Positions 20,739 to 30,845 of a stretch of 64,000 nucleotides of DNA are shown here, one piece after another. Every line of letters starts with the position of its first letter. The first letter of the stretch is position 1. This DNA comes from Yamagishiella unicocca (Eukaryota > Chlorophyta > Chlorophyceae > Chlamydomonadales > Volvocaceae), in contig BDSL01000084.1 in assembly GCA_003116995.1 (NCBI GenBank), positions 248,001 to 312,000 on the forward strand, read 5' to 3'. Position numbers and translations under genes: made by a program. Below the pieces are notes generated by a model. It searched no databases and had not been told where the DNA came from. It saw nothing but the letters and a program-made list of their open reading frames with translations.

Positions 20739-20845
20739 CTTCCATCTGAGCCGCCGCAGCATGCGCCCACAAAATTGGTGTCCGACGACCATGCGCCAAG
20801 TATCCTGTCCCGTTGCGTAAAACGGTTTTTACACACTCCCCTCAC
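20739..20845 (+). repeat. Dispersed intronic repeat, GTGTCCGA subfamily, copy 1
   Basis: Shares with 20878-20985 the blocks CAGCATGCGCCCACAAAAT, GGTGTCCGA, ATGCGCCA and GCGTTACCGGTTTTT (here GCGTAAAACGGTTTTT), separated by variable bases. Related blocks occur at 28658-28725 and 41972-42030. The two copies here are in tandem, in a presumed intron. Confidence 0.7.
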
Positions 20846-20877
20846 CCACGTGATCACGCAGTAGTCAATCTAAGTGC

Positions 20878-20985
20878 TCCAGCATGCGCCCACAAAATAG
20901 GTGTCCGAAGGCAATGCGCCAGCTACCCTAGCAATGTCGCGTTACCGGTTTTTATGCAATCCCCCACGCGACCACCAACACGCAG
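20878..20985 (+). repeat. Dispersed intronic repeat, GTGTCCGA subfamily, copy 2
   Basis: Contains CTCCAGCATGCGCCCACA, GTGTCCGAAGGCAATGCGCC and GTCGCGTTACCGGTTTTT, ending shortly before the acceptor at 20984-20985. It differs from copy 1 by scattered substitutions, so the pair is not a recent exact duplication. Confidence 0.7.
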
Positions 20986-23900
20986 GAGCTCGCTCGCGGC
21001 GCCAGCAAGTGCTGCAGGAGACCACGGAAGAGGAGGAGGAGGAGGAAGTGGGGGCGGCTGAGGTCGCGGCCGAGGCGGCGGCGGCGGAGCAGGCGGCGAT
21101 GCCAGCGGGAACGGAGGCGGTCGCGACGGCGGGGCAGCAGCAGCCGGAGATGGTTTCGGAGGAGTTTATTGAGGAGATCGAGCAGGTCATCGAGGTACGG
21201 TGGGACTCGGGGAGCTGGGCGGACGGGGGGAGAGCTCCGCCGTGAGCTCCGCCAAGTGGTGGCTGCTGGGGACATTGGTTGGGTCGCACCCAGCACCGGC
21301 GGTGTGTGGGTAGCGGAGAAACGCGCAGAAAAGAGCAAAAAATGGCGGTGATTGGCCGGGTGGGTGGGTGGGTGGGTGCTTGGGCCAAGGATCGGATCTC
21401 TCGCGCCAACACCACCCATCAGAAGGGGGCGGGCGGGCGGCCACTGCGGCTCGTGGGGGCTCGTGGGGGCTCGTGGGGTGTACGGCGCATGAGGCCTGCC
21501 TTGCACCCACCCGGCTGCGACACTGCCACAGCTGGCGCTGCCGCTGTCCGGGAGGGTGCGACTGACCCAGCTGCCGCCACCGACCTGTCCGTTGCACCGC
21601 TCCCCGCACACAGCCGCTCACCTTTCAATCCGCTGTGGCGCGCTCGCAATCCTTCCTGACGACCACACTGCCAGGTGGGGGCGGGGGGGGGCGGGGGCGG
21701 GGGGGGGGCGGGGGCGGGGGCGGGGGGGGCGGGGGCGGGGGCGCATTGTGACGCTATAGACGGTGATTGAATCCCCCGGCTCCCAGGTACGGCACCAGTA
21801 CCGGTGTACCTCACTGCCGTGACGCCGGGTCGCGATGGCGCTGTTGCCGTTGTACGAAATGCCCACAATACCGTACGGCACGCAGGCAAGCTGCTGGTGG
21901 GCGGCTTGGCGGCTCTGTTCCTTGGGTCTCTGGGTGTGGCGGTGTACCGGGTCTGGCAGAAGGCCAACACGGTGCAGGCCAAGCGCATGCGGCAGGTGGG
22001 CGGGTGGGCGGGTGGGTGGGGTGGGAGGGCAGGTCGGGGCAGCGGAGGGTGGTGGCCGATGCGGCGGAGGGAGGCGGGGGCGGCGCCTGGAGACCCAGGA
22101 GCCTAGCTGCTAGTGCGTCCGGATGCGTACGGGAGTGGCATGGCTGGGGGCTGCGGGCAGCTGGGGAGGCGAGGGGAGGGGAGCGAGGGGGGTTACGGAA
22201 GCAGGATATGGGGGCTTGCAGTAGGGAGGCGAGGGGGCCGTGGCATGCCAGGTTGGGTTGGTGCGCTCCTGAGGAGGGGAGAGGGTAGGGGAGGCGCGGG
22301 CTGGGAGGGCGGAAGGGAGCGGATTTCGGTCACGGATTGTGGGCCCCAGGTATTGGGCCGGAAGGGGCTCGATTGGTTGCCCCCTACCCTACACTTGCCC
22401 CGTACCCTACACTTGCCCCGTCCTCTACACCTGCCCCGTCCCTTACGCAGATCGACCGCAACCGGGATTTGGTGGAGGGCATGAACAAGTACCTGCTGGC
22501 GGGCAACAGGGCGGGACTGACGCCGGGGGTTCTGCGAGTGAGTGACTGCCCCCGGGGGGTCGGCTGCTCGGACAGGCCACATGACTCGCCGCCAACCATG
22601 CCTTCCCAAACCCTCCCACCCCCACCCCCTGCCACCGCCCTAACTCGCCCTCTGCTCCCCACGGCCATTCCCTTCACGCTCGTCGTTAATAACACCCTTT
22701 CGGCGCCTTCCAGGCCCCTCACCCGCCCCCCCTTGGCCCCTCCCTCTCCCTCTCCCCTCCCTGCCTCCCCACCCCCTCTGTCCCTCAGAACCTACAGCGT
22801 GCCTCCGGCTTCACCCCCGTGGAGGTCTTCCGCAAGTACCTGTGGTACCTGCTGCGGGAGCGCAAGTTCGACCAGGGGGCGGTGGAGGACCTCGTGGCGA
22901 TCAAGGTGGGGGCGGGGGGGAGGGGGCGAAGAAACGCATCTAGCGACATAGCAGCTGGCTGAGGGCGGCGGTTGGCTGAGGGCGGGGACTGGCTGAGGGC
23001 GGGGACTGGCTGAGGGCGGGGACTGGCTGAGGGCGGGGACTGGCTGAGGGCGGGGACTGGCTGAGGGCGGGGACTGGCTGAGGGCGGGGACTGGCTGAGG
23101 GCGGGGACTGGCTGAGGGCGGGGACTGGCTGAGGGCGGGGACTGGCTGAGGGCGGGGACTGGCTGAGGGCGGGGACTGGCTGAGGGCGGGGACTGGCTGA
23201 GGGCGGGACTGGCTGAGGGCGGGGACTGGCTGAGGGCGGGGACTGGCTGAGGGCGGGGACTGGCTGAGGGCGGGGACTGGCTGAGGGCGGGGACTGGCTG
23301 AGGGCGGGGACTGGCTGAGGGCGGGGACTGGCTGAGGGCGGGGACTGGCTGAGGGCGGGGACTGGCTGAGGGCGGGGACTGGCTGAGGGCGGGGACCGAC
23401 ACCACATTGCTTTCATACCCACATGGCCGCCCCCCTGGATTGCCGGGGCCGATTCGCCCTGTTTCACCCCTCCACACACACGCACACACATACGCGCACA
23501 CATACGCTCATCCCGAAATCCCCGAACCCCCCGACCCCATCCCACCCCGAACCCCATCCCCCCCACACACCCACACACACCAGACGGGCCTGGGCCTGGC
23601 GGACGCAGACGCGGGCGAGGCGCTAAGGGAGCGCTCCAACCGTATCTACGAGAAGTACGGCACCCTGATGCTCAACACGGAGGGCCTCACTCTGTCGGGC
23701 GCGCAGCGCAAGGCCACGTGTACGGCACTGTTCCGCAAGGTGTGAGAGAGAGGCAACCGGGTTCTGGCAGCAGAGGGGGGCCGCCCTGACGCGTGAAACG
23801 AATGCGCCGACAAACACACACCAGCACAAGCACTCGCAAACCCGCGCGCACAACTCCCCCCTTCGTCTCCCCTCCCTCGACAGGTGCTCTACCTCGCGGA

Positions 23901-24433
23901 GACCCAGCGGCTGGTGGGGCAGGCTGCAAATGAGCCGGGCGGCAGTGGCCTGGAGAGCGTGGCGGACATCGGCAAGGTAGGGGCGGGCCTGCGTCGGTGG
24001 GGGGGGGGAGGGTCCGGGCGGAGGAGGGGAGGGAAGAAGGGCGGGCGCTGGGGGAAGGCTGGGGGCGGGCGTTAGGGGGACGGGGAGCGAAACGAACGAT
24101 GGAAAGTACGGCGGGGCTGCCCACCGCATGCGGGTATAGACTTTGTGGTTGGCCGGCAGCGGCTGTGTGGCAGGGGGGAACAGCGGCCCTCACGTCCCGC
24201 TCGACCGCACATCTGTGTAGCAAGCGGCCATGCCCGCAGCGCCGTACGACATACGCCAACGCCCCACCCCCGTGCAGATTTTCGGCGCCACGGTAGAGGA
24301 CATGGAGCGGCTCCGGATCCGGAATCTGTACGAGGCCGAGCTGGATTTGGAGGGCATGATTGTGGACTCCACGGACGAGCAGGACGAGGGGCCTGCGGAC
24401 GGAGCCCCCGCCCCCCCCGCGGATAAGAAGTGA
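20986..24433 (+). CDS. Single-span membrane protein with acidic N-region, probably plastid-located; 5' end unresolved
   Basis: Secure exons: 20986-21194, 21787-21995, 22451-22537, 22789-22905, 23584-23739, 23884-23976 and 24278-24433; the last six join in frame. The join 21194/21787 does not keep phase, so a small exon or another donor is missing, and the start codon is upstream. The first exon encodes a Glu/Ala-rich stretch. The second has a transmembrane helix (LLVGGLAALFLGSLGVAVY) followed by a helical region (FRKYLWYLLRERKFDQGAVEDL, then ALRERSNRIYEKYG, then QRKATCTALFRKVLYLAE). The pattern recalls conserved plant chloroplast proteins with TIC110-like helical repeats, but the family is not certain. 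The tail is acidic and ends PPADKK. Confidence 0.68.
21676..21741 (+). repeat. G-run tract (GGGGGCGGGGG) inside an intron
   Basis: About 65 bases composed almost only of G with single C interruptions. It lies between the 21194 donor and the 21787 acceptor of the membrane-protein gene, on the transcribed-sense strand, so both DNA and pre-mRNA could form stacked G-quadruplexes. Homopolymer length may be unreliable in the assembly. Confidence 0.85.
22955..23397 (+). repeat. 17-bp minisatellite, about 26 copies, in an intron
   Basis: The unit GGCTGAGGGCGGGGACT repeats head to tail with almost no divergence; one unit near 23200 lacks a G. It fills most of the 678-bp intron between exons 22789-22905 and 23584-23739. 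Near-identity of units means recent expansion or active homogenisation, and copy number is likely polymorphic. Confidence 0.95.
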
Positions 24434-26048
24434 TTGGGAGGCGGCGTGGAACGTCCGGGTGGGTTGGGGAAAGAAGGAACGTAGTGAGGTGGTCTTAGCC
24501 GTTCTGATCTGGGTTGGGCTTGCCTGTGCCGATCTGATCTGGGTTGGGCTTGCCTGTGCCGATCTGATCTGGGTCGGGCTTGTCTGTGCCGATCCGATCT
24601 GGGTCGGGCTTGACTGAGCCGATACGATCTGGGTCAAGCCGGCCTGAGCCAAGCTATGAGCTGGCCTGAGCCGATCTGACCTGGGTTGGCCTGCGTGATC
24701 TAATCGTTGAGGCTGTCCGCGCAACCGTGCAGCCGGCCGGATGACCGCAGTGGGCGTTGGTCGCCGAGAGGAGCAGGAGTGTTCCCTCAACGTGGAGCGT
24801 TGATGGAGGACGAAAGAGACAAGGGGGGCTTGGTCGGAGTCAGATTTCGACTAGAAGCTGAGTGACCGTGTCGGAATAAGCATTTCTGGAGTGTTGCCGG
24901 AAATGTAGTAAACATGTGTTTGTCGCTCCGATTGGACGAGCACCCCAGTGCCGAAGTACGGCGACGGAGGCGGTTCCAGCAGCTGTGCACGCTGTATTTC
25001 CCGTACGGTGAATCGTACGGCATGTAGAGAGTGAGGCGCTGCTGGTGTGCATGTGGAGCTCTTGAGCCATCGCGGGACATAGGAGGTGCTGGGATGGAGG
25101 CTTCGGGAAGCGCGTAGCAGGGTTGGCAGCATGGCAGGGTTCATTAGGGAACGAGCGCTGATCAGCATGGGTGGGTGATAGCATGCAGATTAAGCGAAGG
25201 GTTTGGGGAGTTAGGTGCCGCAGTTATGTGAAGGGGCCGGGCGCTCACCAATGTGGCGGCAGCGGTAGTGGTGGTGGCGGTGCCATAGGCGTACGTTGGC
25301 GTCCAGCTGGGGGCATTCGGAGGGAGCAATCCGTTCTGTAAAGCGACACCCAGCGCCTTCTTTGCACTCGCGTTCCTACGGATAGCCGGCTTCAAGCGGG
25401 GGGCGCGCTCCATAGACGCCCACAAGGTCACCGTGCCCCAATCATTATGGCGTTTGTGGCGCGAACGATGGCGGATGTTGGGTCTGGTGGCAGTATATGC
25501 CGATGGCTCCGGATGGGGGGGGGAGGGGGCTAAGCGGTTAGGGTCTCGGGACATTATGCATAGGTTCGTTGTTGGGTCGCGCAGCGGGATGTACTCGTAC
25601 TACTCTCCACTTATTGCACGTTTTTGACTACCTATGTTTTCAGCCACTTATCTTCCGTAACATGGTCAGATGACTTTCAGGCTAGGCCTTCGTTCGCCTC
25701 CAGTACGTGTCCTGGAGGCAGGCCCAGTTCCGGACCCGAAGACTTATAGGACACATTGAAGCTATCGCTAGTTGTAGATTAGCATGTATCAAAATATTTA
25801 CGGCCACGGTGGCCCGCAGGGCGGCCATGTTCCCCAAGCGTTTCCGCCGTTTATGCCTGGTAAGGTTAACGGCGATAGCGATAAGGGTCTTATGTATGTT
25901 TTCAATATCGTCTACGCGGGATGTTTTTGTCGTGCACCCACTTGACGGAGCGGGCGACATTGACCCACGGATGTCGCACTTTATGCGCACGTTCATCGTC
26001 GGCGTCGGGGGTTGTTTCAAACACCCTTAACGCCTACTGCCTGTGTGC
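24434..26048. other. Intergenic interval, 3' flank of the membrane-protein gene and 5' flank of the polymerase gene
   Basis: Apart from the 30-bp tandem repeat at 24503-24700, no gene was recognised in this 1.6 kb. Base composition drops toward 25600-26040, as expected of a promoter/5' UTR before the next gene, but no promoter motif can be assigned. Confidence 0.5.
24503..24700 (+). repeat. Degenerate 30-bp tandem repeat, about six copies
   Basis: Units contain GATCTGGGTTGGGCTTGCC followed by TGTGCC or TGAGCC. The first three are nearly identical and later ones decay progressively. It begins about 70 bases after the stop codon at 24433, so it is probably in the 3' UTR or flank. Confidence 0.88.
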
Positions 26049-29000
26049 ATGTGCAATGCCGTGTGTTCCGTGAAGCCTTACCACCAGGCCGTTGCTCACC
26101 CACTTTACCCTGTACCCATCTCCCCTCAAATCTTAGGATTCAATGCCGTCGGCCAGTCGGCTGTCTCCCAGCCAGGCCACTGGTACGGACAGGCCCCGGC
26201 ATATGGGCAGTTCCCACCCTACGGGCAGGGCCCAATGTATGGGCAGGCTCAAGTCTACGGGCAAGCACCAGCACACATGCAGGGTCTCTTTTACGGACAA
26301 GCACCAGCGTACGGGCAGGCCCTAAATTACATGCAGGCTCAAGGTTACGGGCAACCGCAAGCATACGGGCAGGCTCAAACACAGGGGGGGCAGGTACCTG
26401 GGTACAGCCAGGGTCCGGGGCCCGGCCAGGGCCAGGACCAACGCCGCTCGCGCTGGTCCGCAGCGGTGCCTTCGGAGCAGCCCCAGCCCCAGACCCAGCA
26501 GCAGGGTCTTGGCGCCGCCGCTGGTCCCACTGCCTCCATGGCAGGGGTTGCAGGCGCCGGCGGCGGTGGCGGTGGCGCGAGAGGTGACAGGCCGCGGCGG
26601 CGCTTCACGGAGGCGCCTGCCGCCAATGGCGGGGACACGGGCTTTAGAAGTCGGCTCCGAGAAGACGAGCAGGTCGACCAGGGGCGCGTTGCGCCGCCAT
26701 TGCGCGCTGGCGGTGTGTCCCAGCTGGGTGACCGGGGCCCCAGGAGGGATGGGGGTGACAGCCGCCGACACAACGAGGAGCTGCAGGGCGGGCAGGGGGC
26801 GCCTGGTGGCCGCGGCAGTGCGGGGTTTGGTGGAGGACACAACTTGCCCCAGCAGCAGCAACACCACCAGCTGCAACAGCAAGCTCAGCAGCAGCAACAA
26901 CAACAACAGCTACAACAGCAACAACAACAACAACAACAACAGCTACAACAGCTACAACAGCAACCTCAGCAGCAGCAACACCACCAGCTACAACAACAAC
27001 AACAACAGCAACCTCAGCAGCAGCAAAAACAACAACAACAGCAACAACAGCAACAGCAGCAAGAACCGCAGCAGCAGTACCGACAGCCGGATCAACGGGA
27101 TGACACGTACGGGGAGCGACCGGGCAGTGGCAGCAGACAGCAGGGCCCCTCGGGGCCGGGGCCTGAAGGGCGCGGTCAGGACCAGGGTTCTGGCGGTGGC
27201 GCAGGCCGCAGCGGCGGCGCTGCCGCTGCTGCTGCTGCTGCCGCTGCTGCTGGCTCCGCCGCAGCTCCAAGCGACGGCGGCAGTGGCGGCGGCCGGCGGA
27301 CTAACCCTAGCCACGTGTACGCGGTGCTGGGCCGCAACATCCGGCAGCTGGTGGCCGAGGTGACCCCCAGTGACAAGGAGGTCGCGGACAAGGAGGCGGT
27401 GGGTGGAGGGCGGGGGGCGCGGGGGCGGAGATCTGGGCCGGGTCGGATGCTTTTGATGCATGGTTTTGGGGGCTTCGTTCTGTGCACGACGGCGGCGGGA
27501 TCCATAGATGTTGGGAGCCATAGCTCCAAAGCTAACATTGGAGGTGTAGGGATGCTAGGACGTCCAGGAGCGGATCAGGAAGGGTTCGAGGGAGACCCGT
27601 GGATGCCCGAAAAAACCGTTTAAAAACAGGAAGGGTGGGGAGCGGATAGCTACGAGGGCGACGGGGGCTGAGGTGCTGGCTGGTGGCGGGCTACGGGACG
27701 TGGAGGCAGGCACCCCCGCCTACCCGCCTCGGTCCCCCCCGCCCCCCACTCGGCTGCGCCAGGTTCTGCGGCTCGTGCACCAGGCGGCGATGGCGGCGTT
27801 CCCTGACTACCGCAGCCGGTTACGGGCGGAGCCTTTTGGAAGCTACATGTAAGGGGGGGGCGCTGCGGGCGAGGGGGAGGGAAGGAGACGAGCAAGGGGA
27901 GGGGAGGGGAGGGGCGCTAAGGCGGTGGGGCTGTATGGCGCTGTAGATACAGTTATGTTGTGCTGCATCTGCGTTGGTTCTTCGGTCAGGGCGTCGGGAG
28001 CTGTCGCGGGCGTATCTTAGGGGCAGCGGGGCAAACAGATGCGGGGTTTTTGTAGCGAGGCTGGTGTAGTGTGTACCGGTATGGACAGAGGTCATGAGCT
28101 GGCACCGGGCGGGCTGCGGGTGTGCCGGCTGTCCATCTTCCGCACCCGGCCCCCCTCCTCCGCGCAGGTGCGGCCTGGGCACCAAGTCGTCAGACATCGA
28201 TGTGGTGCTGGTGGGGCTGGTGGAGCCGTCCCCCGCGGTGGGCTTCTACTCCAAAGAGGAGCGCCCGCGGGTGGGTGCGGGGCGGCCCGGAGGGTAGAGA
28301 CTAGAGAGGAGAGGACGAGTGGGGGCCCTGGGACAGGGGCAGCGGGGAAACGTTCGTAATTCGTAAGACAGATGAGTGGGGGAGGCCGGGGGCTGGGGGC
28401 TGGGGGCGGGGACGGCTACTCCGGGCAGGGCGAGCCTGGGGGATTGAGGCGTGCAAGGTGAAGGCCGGCGGTGGGAGGGCGCAGTGGCAGCAAGGGCGCA
28501 GTGGCAGCGACCACGCTGGTCCTGACCGTCGCCTCTACCGGTACTAGGCGACCTGACCTCCCAGCCGCACTCCACCCACCCCCGAACTTCTGTTCCAAAC
28601 ATTTTTTCTCCCGTCATACACGGGCTTTCCTTGCAATTCCCCCCCCCCCTCGCGTCCCGGTGTCCGAAGGCGATGCACCCACTACATTTCCCCTGTCGCG
28701 TTACCGGTTCTTTTATCGTACCCCCGCCCACGGGCCTTCCTCGAACCCCCCTCCCCTGCTGCCAGGTGGCCCGCATGCTGGACCGGCTGCTGCCGCACGT
28801 GCGCTCGCGGCTGCGGCTGTCCAAGCTCATCTCGGTGCGCCACGCCCGGGTGCCCATCGTCAAGTTCACCACGGAGGGCACCTCGGTGGACATCTCCATC
28901 GCGGGGATGGGGGGGCCCCAGGCCGCGCAGTACATACGCCAGCAGGTAGGGCGGTGGCGGCGAGGAAACCCGTGCGAACGGCGCACGGGGAGGAAAGGGA

Positions 29001-30845
29001 AGTTGTGGTGGCGGGGTGGAGGGGCGAGGGGCCGCCGGTGGAACGGCGATGGCAGAGGGCGGGTGGCGGATGGCGAGTTGCGGGTGACAAGACCAAACAC
29101 AGCAACAGTGCGTGTCAGGAGGCGGTGTCGTGTTTACAAGCGGAGGAGGCGGTGTCGTGTTGACAAGCGGAGGAGGCGGTGTCGTGTTGACAAGCGGAGG
29201 ACACGGTGTCGTGTTGACAAGTGGAGGAGGCGGTGTCGTGTTGACGTGCGGAGGAGGCGCAAGGCGGAGGGCAGGGAGTTGGTCAGGCGCCTGTGTGGTG
29301 GTGACGGAGTATGACCATACGCGGCTGCATCCCCAGCTGTCTCCTAGTACTGCACCATCCCCCTCCCCTGTCCTTTGCCGATTCATGCGGCTTCCGCTCC
29401 CGACCCTTTGTCTCCTTGCCCCCCCACCAGCCGAGCGCTCTGGTGTGCAGTTCTCGAACGCACCTCCTGAACTCATTTTCAATTCCTTTTCTCTCCTCGG
29501 TTTACTATGTTGTGTAACCGGGTCTTCTCGCTCCCCCCCCACCCCGGGCTTTCCGCGCACCCCCCCCACCCCGGGCAGGTCGCGGCCTTCCCCGCGCTGC
29601 GGCCGCTGGTGCTGGTGCTCAAGAGCTACCTGCGGGCGGAGGGGCTGTCGGAGGTGGCCAGGGGCGGTCTCAGCAGCTACGGCCTAACCTACATGACCAT
29701 GGCGCACCTGATGGTGGGCTGGGGGGGGGGTGGATGGAGGAGTGCGTGTGAAACACCGGCAGCAAACACCGGCAGCTGGTTGGGGTGCTGGCTGACCCGG
29801 CCCTGGTTGGGTGCTGGCTGACTCGGCCCTGGTTGGGTGCTGGCTGACCCGGCCCTGGTTGGGTGCTGGCTGACCCGGCCCTGTCTCCCCCCACGGTCCT
29901 GGCGGCCCGCAGGAGGAGTCCAGGCGCGGCTCCGACCCCTCCGACCTGGGGGCGCTGCTGCACTCCATGCTGCGCCGCTACGGCCGCAACTTCGACTGCG
30001 GCAGCATGGCGGTGTCGGTGCGCGACGGCGGGCTGGTGCCCAAGTCGGTGCTGGGGTTCGGACACGTGGACCACGGCGACCGCATCGTCACGATAGACCC
30101 GCTCACGGGTGAGGAGGAGGGCGAGGAGGAGAAGGGGAGGGGAGGGGAGGAGGACCTGAGGGCGTGCGGGTAAACCTCCCGAGCAACGGTGTGTGTGTTT
30201 TACGTACCGCTGTCTGTGTGCGTCCTGCGTGGGCATGACGACGCAGCGCAGTGTTGCCGTTGCTATGTAAGGGAGGTAGGGTGGCCCGGGGGCAGGACAG
30301 CGCAGCGGGCGTGAGGGGCACGGCAGGAAGGTATCGGAAAAAGGCTTGCTGCCGGCGGTGGTTTGCACCTCCCACAAACCTAGGCCGTTCAGCAAGCGGG
30401 GGTTCCGCTGCAGCGCCGTGTGTTTACGGCTTGCCTTCTTCGCCCTCCCCTCCTCCCTCTCCCTACGTCGTTTCAACGTGCTTCCTTGCTGTCCCTCCCC
30501 CTCCTCGCGTCTGAAAACTTCTGTTTCAAACGGTTTTTTCGGACATCCACGGGTTTCCCTCGAACCCCGTCCTCGCGGCTGGCGCACCGCGCTGCTGTGC
30601 CCGCAGGCCGCAACTGCACCGAGGGCACCTTCCGCTCCAAGGAGGTGCTGGAGACCATGGCCCGGGCGGATGCTTACCTGTCCGCATGGACGGCGCGTGA
30701 GGACTGCGAGGTGCCGGACGACGCCGACATACTGGGCCCGCTGGTCAGTGCCGTACCGGACGAGGACGACGAGCCGTACACCCAGGACTACGCCCCGCCG
30801 ACCAACGGCGCGCTGGGCAAGCGCAGCCGCTCTCAGAACCTCTGA
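26049..30845 (+). CDS. Non-canonical poly(A) polymerase (TRF4/PAPD5 type) with YGQ-repeat and polyQ N-terminus
   Basis: Exons: 26049-27398, 27763-27848, 28168-28270, 28766-28945, 29579-29713, 29913-30108, 30607-30845; all phases agree and give 762 aa if the ATG at 26049 is used. The acceptor-like CTTAG at 26133-26137 leaves open that the true start lies in an upstream exon. Residues about 45-115 are Tyr-Gly-Gln repeats, residues about 270-345 are glutamine-rich. The catalytic domain has FGSYMCGLGTKSSDIDVVL (the Gly-Ser plus two catalytic Asp) and SVDISIAG (third Asp), then LVLVLKSYLRAEGLSEV...GGLSSYGL and the PAP-associated part DLGALLHSMLRRYGRNFD with DRIVTIDPL. Known relatives add short A tails to aberrant nuclear RNAs for exosome decay (TRAMP). 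The tail GKRSRSQNL may be a nuclear signal. Confidence 0.85.
26855..27085 (+). repeat. CAG/CAA repeat encoding polyglutamine
   Basis: About 230 bases of mixed CAG and CAA codons with occasional CTA, CAC and CCT, read in the polymerase frame as glutamine runs broken by Leu, His and Pro. Mixed codons argue for a maintained protein tract rather than simple CAG slippage alone. Confidence 0.92.
27579..27628 (-). repeat. Dispersed intronic repeat, reverse copy, in polymerase intron 1
   Basis: Reads on the plus strand GGGTTCGAGGGAGACCCGTGG, then ATGCCCGAAAAAACCGTTTA. It is the reverse complement of the AACGGTTTTTT...CATCCACGGGT...CTCGAACCC family seen at 30511, 35293 and 56972. It lies 180 bases after the donor at 27399. 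Confidence 0.8.
28586..28751 (+). repeat. Composite of two dispersed intronic repeat copies before an acceptor
   Basis: 28586-28640 has CTTCTGTTCCAAAC, TTTTTTCTCCC, ACACGGGCTTTCCTTG, a diverged copy of the main family. 28658-28725 has GTGTCCGAAGGCGATGC, then CCCTGTCGCGTTACCGG of the second subfamily, followed by CACGGGCCTTCCTCGAACCC (28729-28748), 14 bases before the acceptor at 28764-28765. Confidence 0.72.
29117..29260 (+). repeat. 27-bp minisatellite, about five copies, in an intron
   Basis: Units read GGAGGAGGCGGTGTCGTG followed by TTGACAAGC. The array lies in the intron between exons 28766-28945 and 29579-29713 of the polymerase gene. The period is a multiple of three and free of stops in some frames, but neighbouring exons join cleanly without it. 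Confidence 0.9.
29776..29883 (+). repeat. 26-bp minisatellite, four copies, in an intron
   Basis: The unit CTGGTTGGGTGCTGGCTGAC followed by CCGGCC repeats four times with one or two substitutions. It occupies half of the short intron 29714-29912 of the polymerase gene and stops 29 bases before the acceptor. Confidence 0.92.
30511..30568 (+). repeat. Dispersed intronic repeat, forward copy, before polymerase last exon
   Basis: Contains CTTCTGTTTCAAACGG, TTTTTTCGGACATCCACGGG and TTTCCCTCGAACCCC, ending 38 bases before the acceptor at 30605-30606. It matches 35293-35368 and 56972-57048 in order and spacing of blocks. Confidence 0.82.

Larger units (their letters stand above)
19726..20985. other. 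Intergenic region between divergent genes, probably with unrecognised 5' exons
   Basis: The minus-strand gene starts at 19725 and the next plus-strand gene has its first secure exon at 20986. No TATA box or initiator could be picked out with confidence. The stretch 20736-20985 contains two copies of a dispersed repeat and ends in a good acceptor (ACACGCAG), so the upstream exon of the plus-strand gene is probably somewhere in 20400-20720 but could not be fixed. Confidence 0.5.

Noticed and set aside
22785..23501. Minus-strand protein of PALSQSPPSAS repeats
   Set aside because: It is the translation of the 17-bp intronic minisatellite and has no other support.
26509..27363. Asn/Ser-rich plus-strand frame over the CAG/CAA tract
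   Set aside because: Alternative frame of the polyglutamine region; the polyQ frame continues into the catalytic exons of the polymerase.
27579..27600. tRNA-like B-box (GGTTCGA) as a tRNA gene or SINE promoter
   Set aside because: GGGTTCGAGG occurs in the dispersed repeat, but there is no A-box or cloverleaf around it, so a tRNA gene is not supported; SINE ancestry of the family remains possible.
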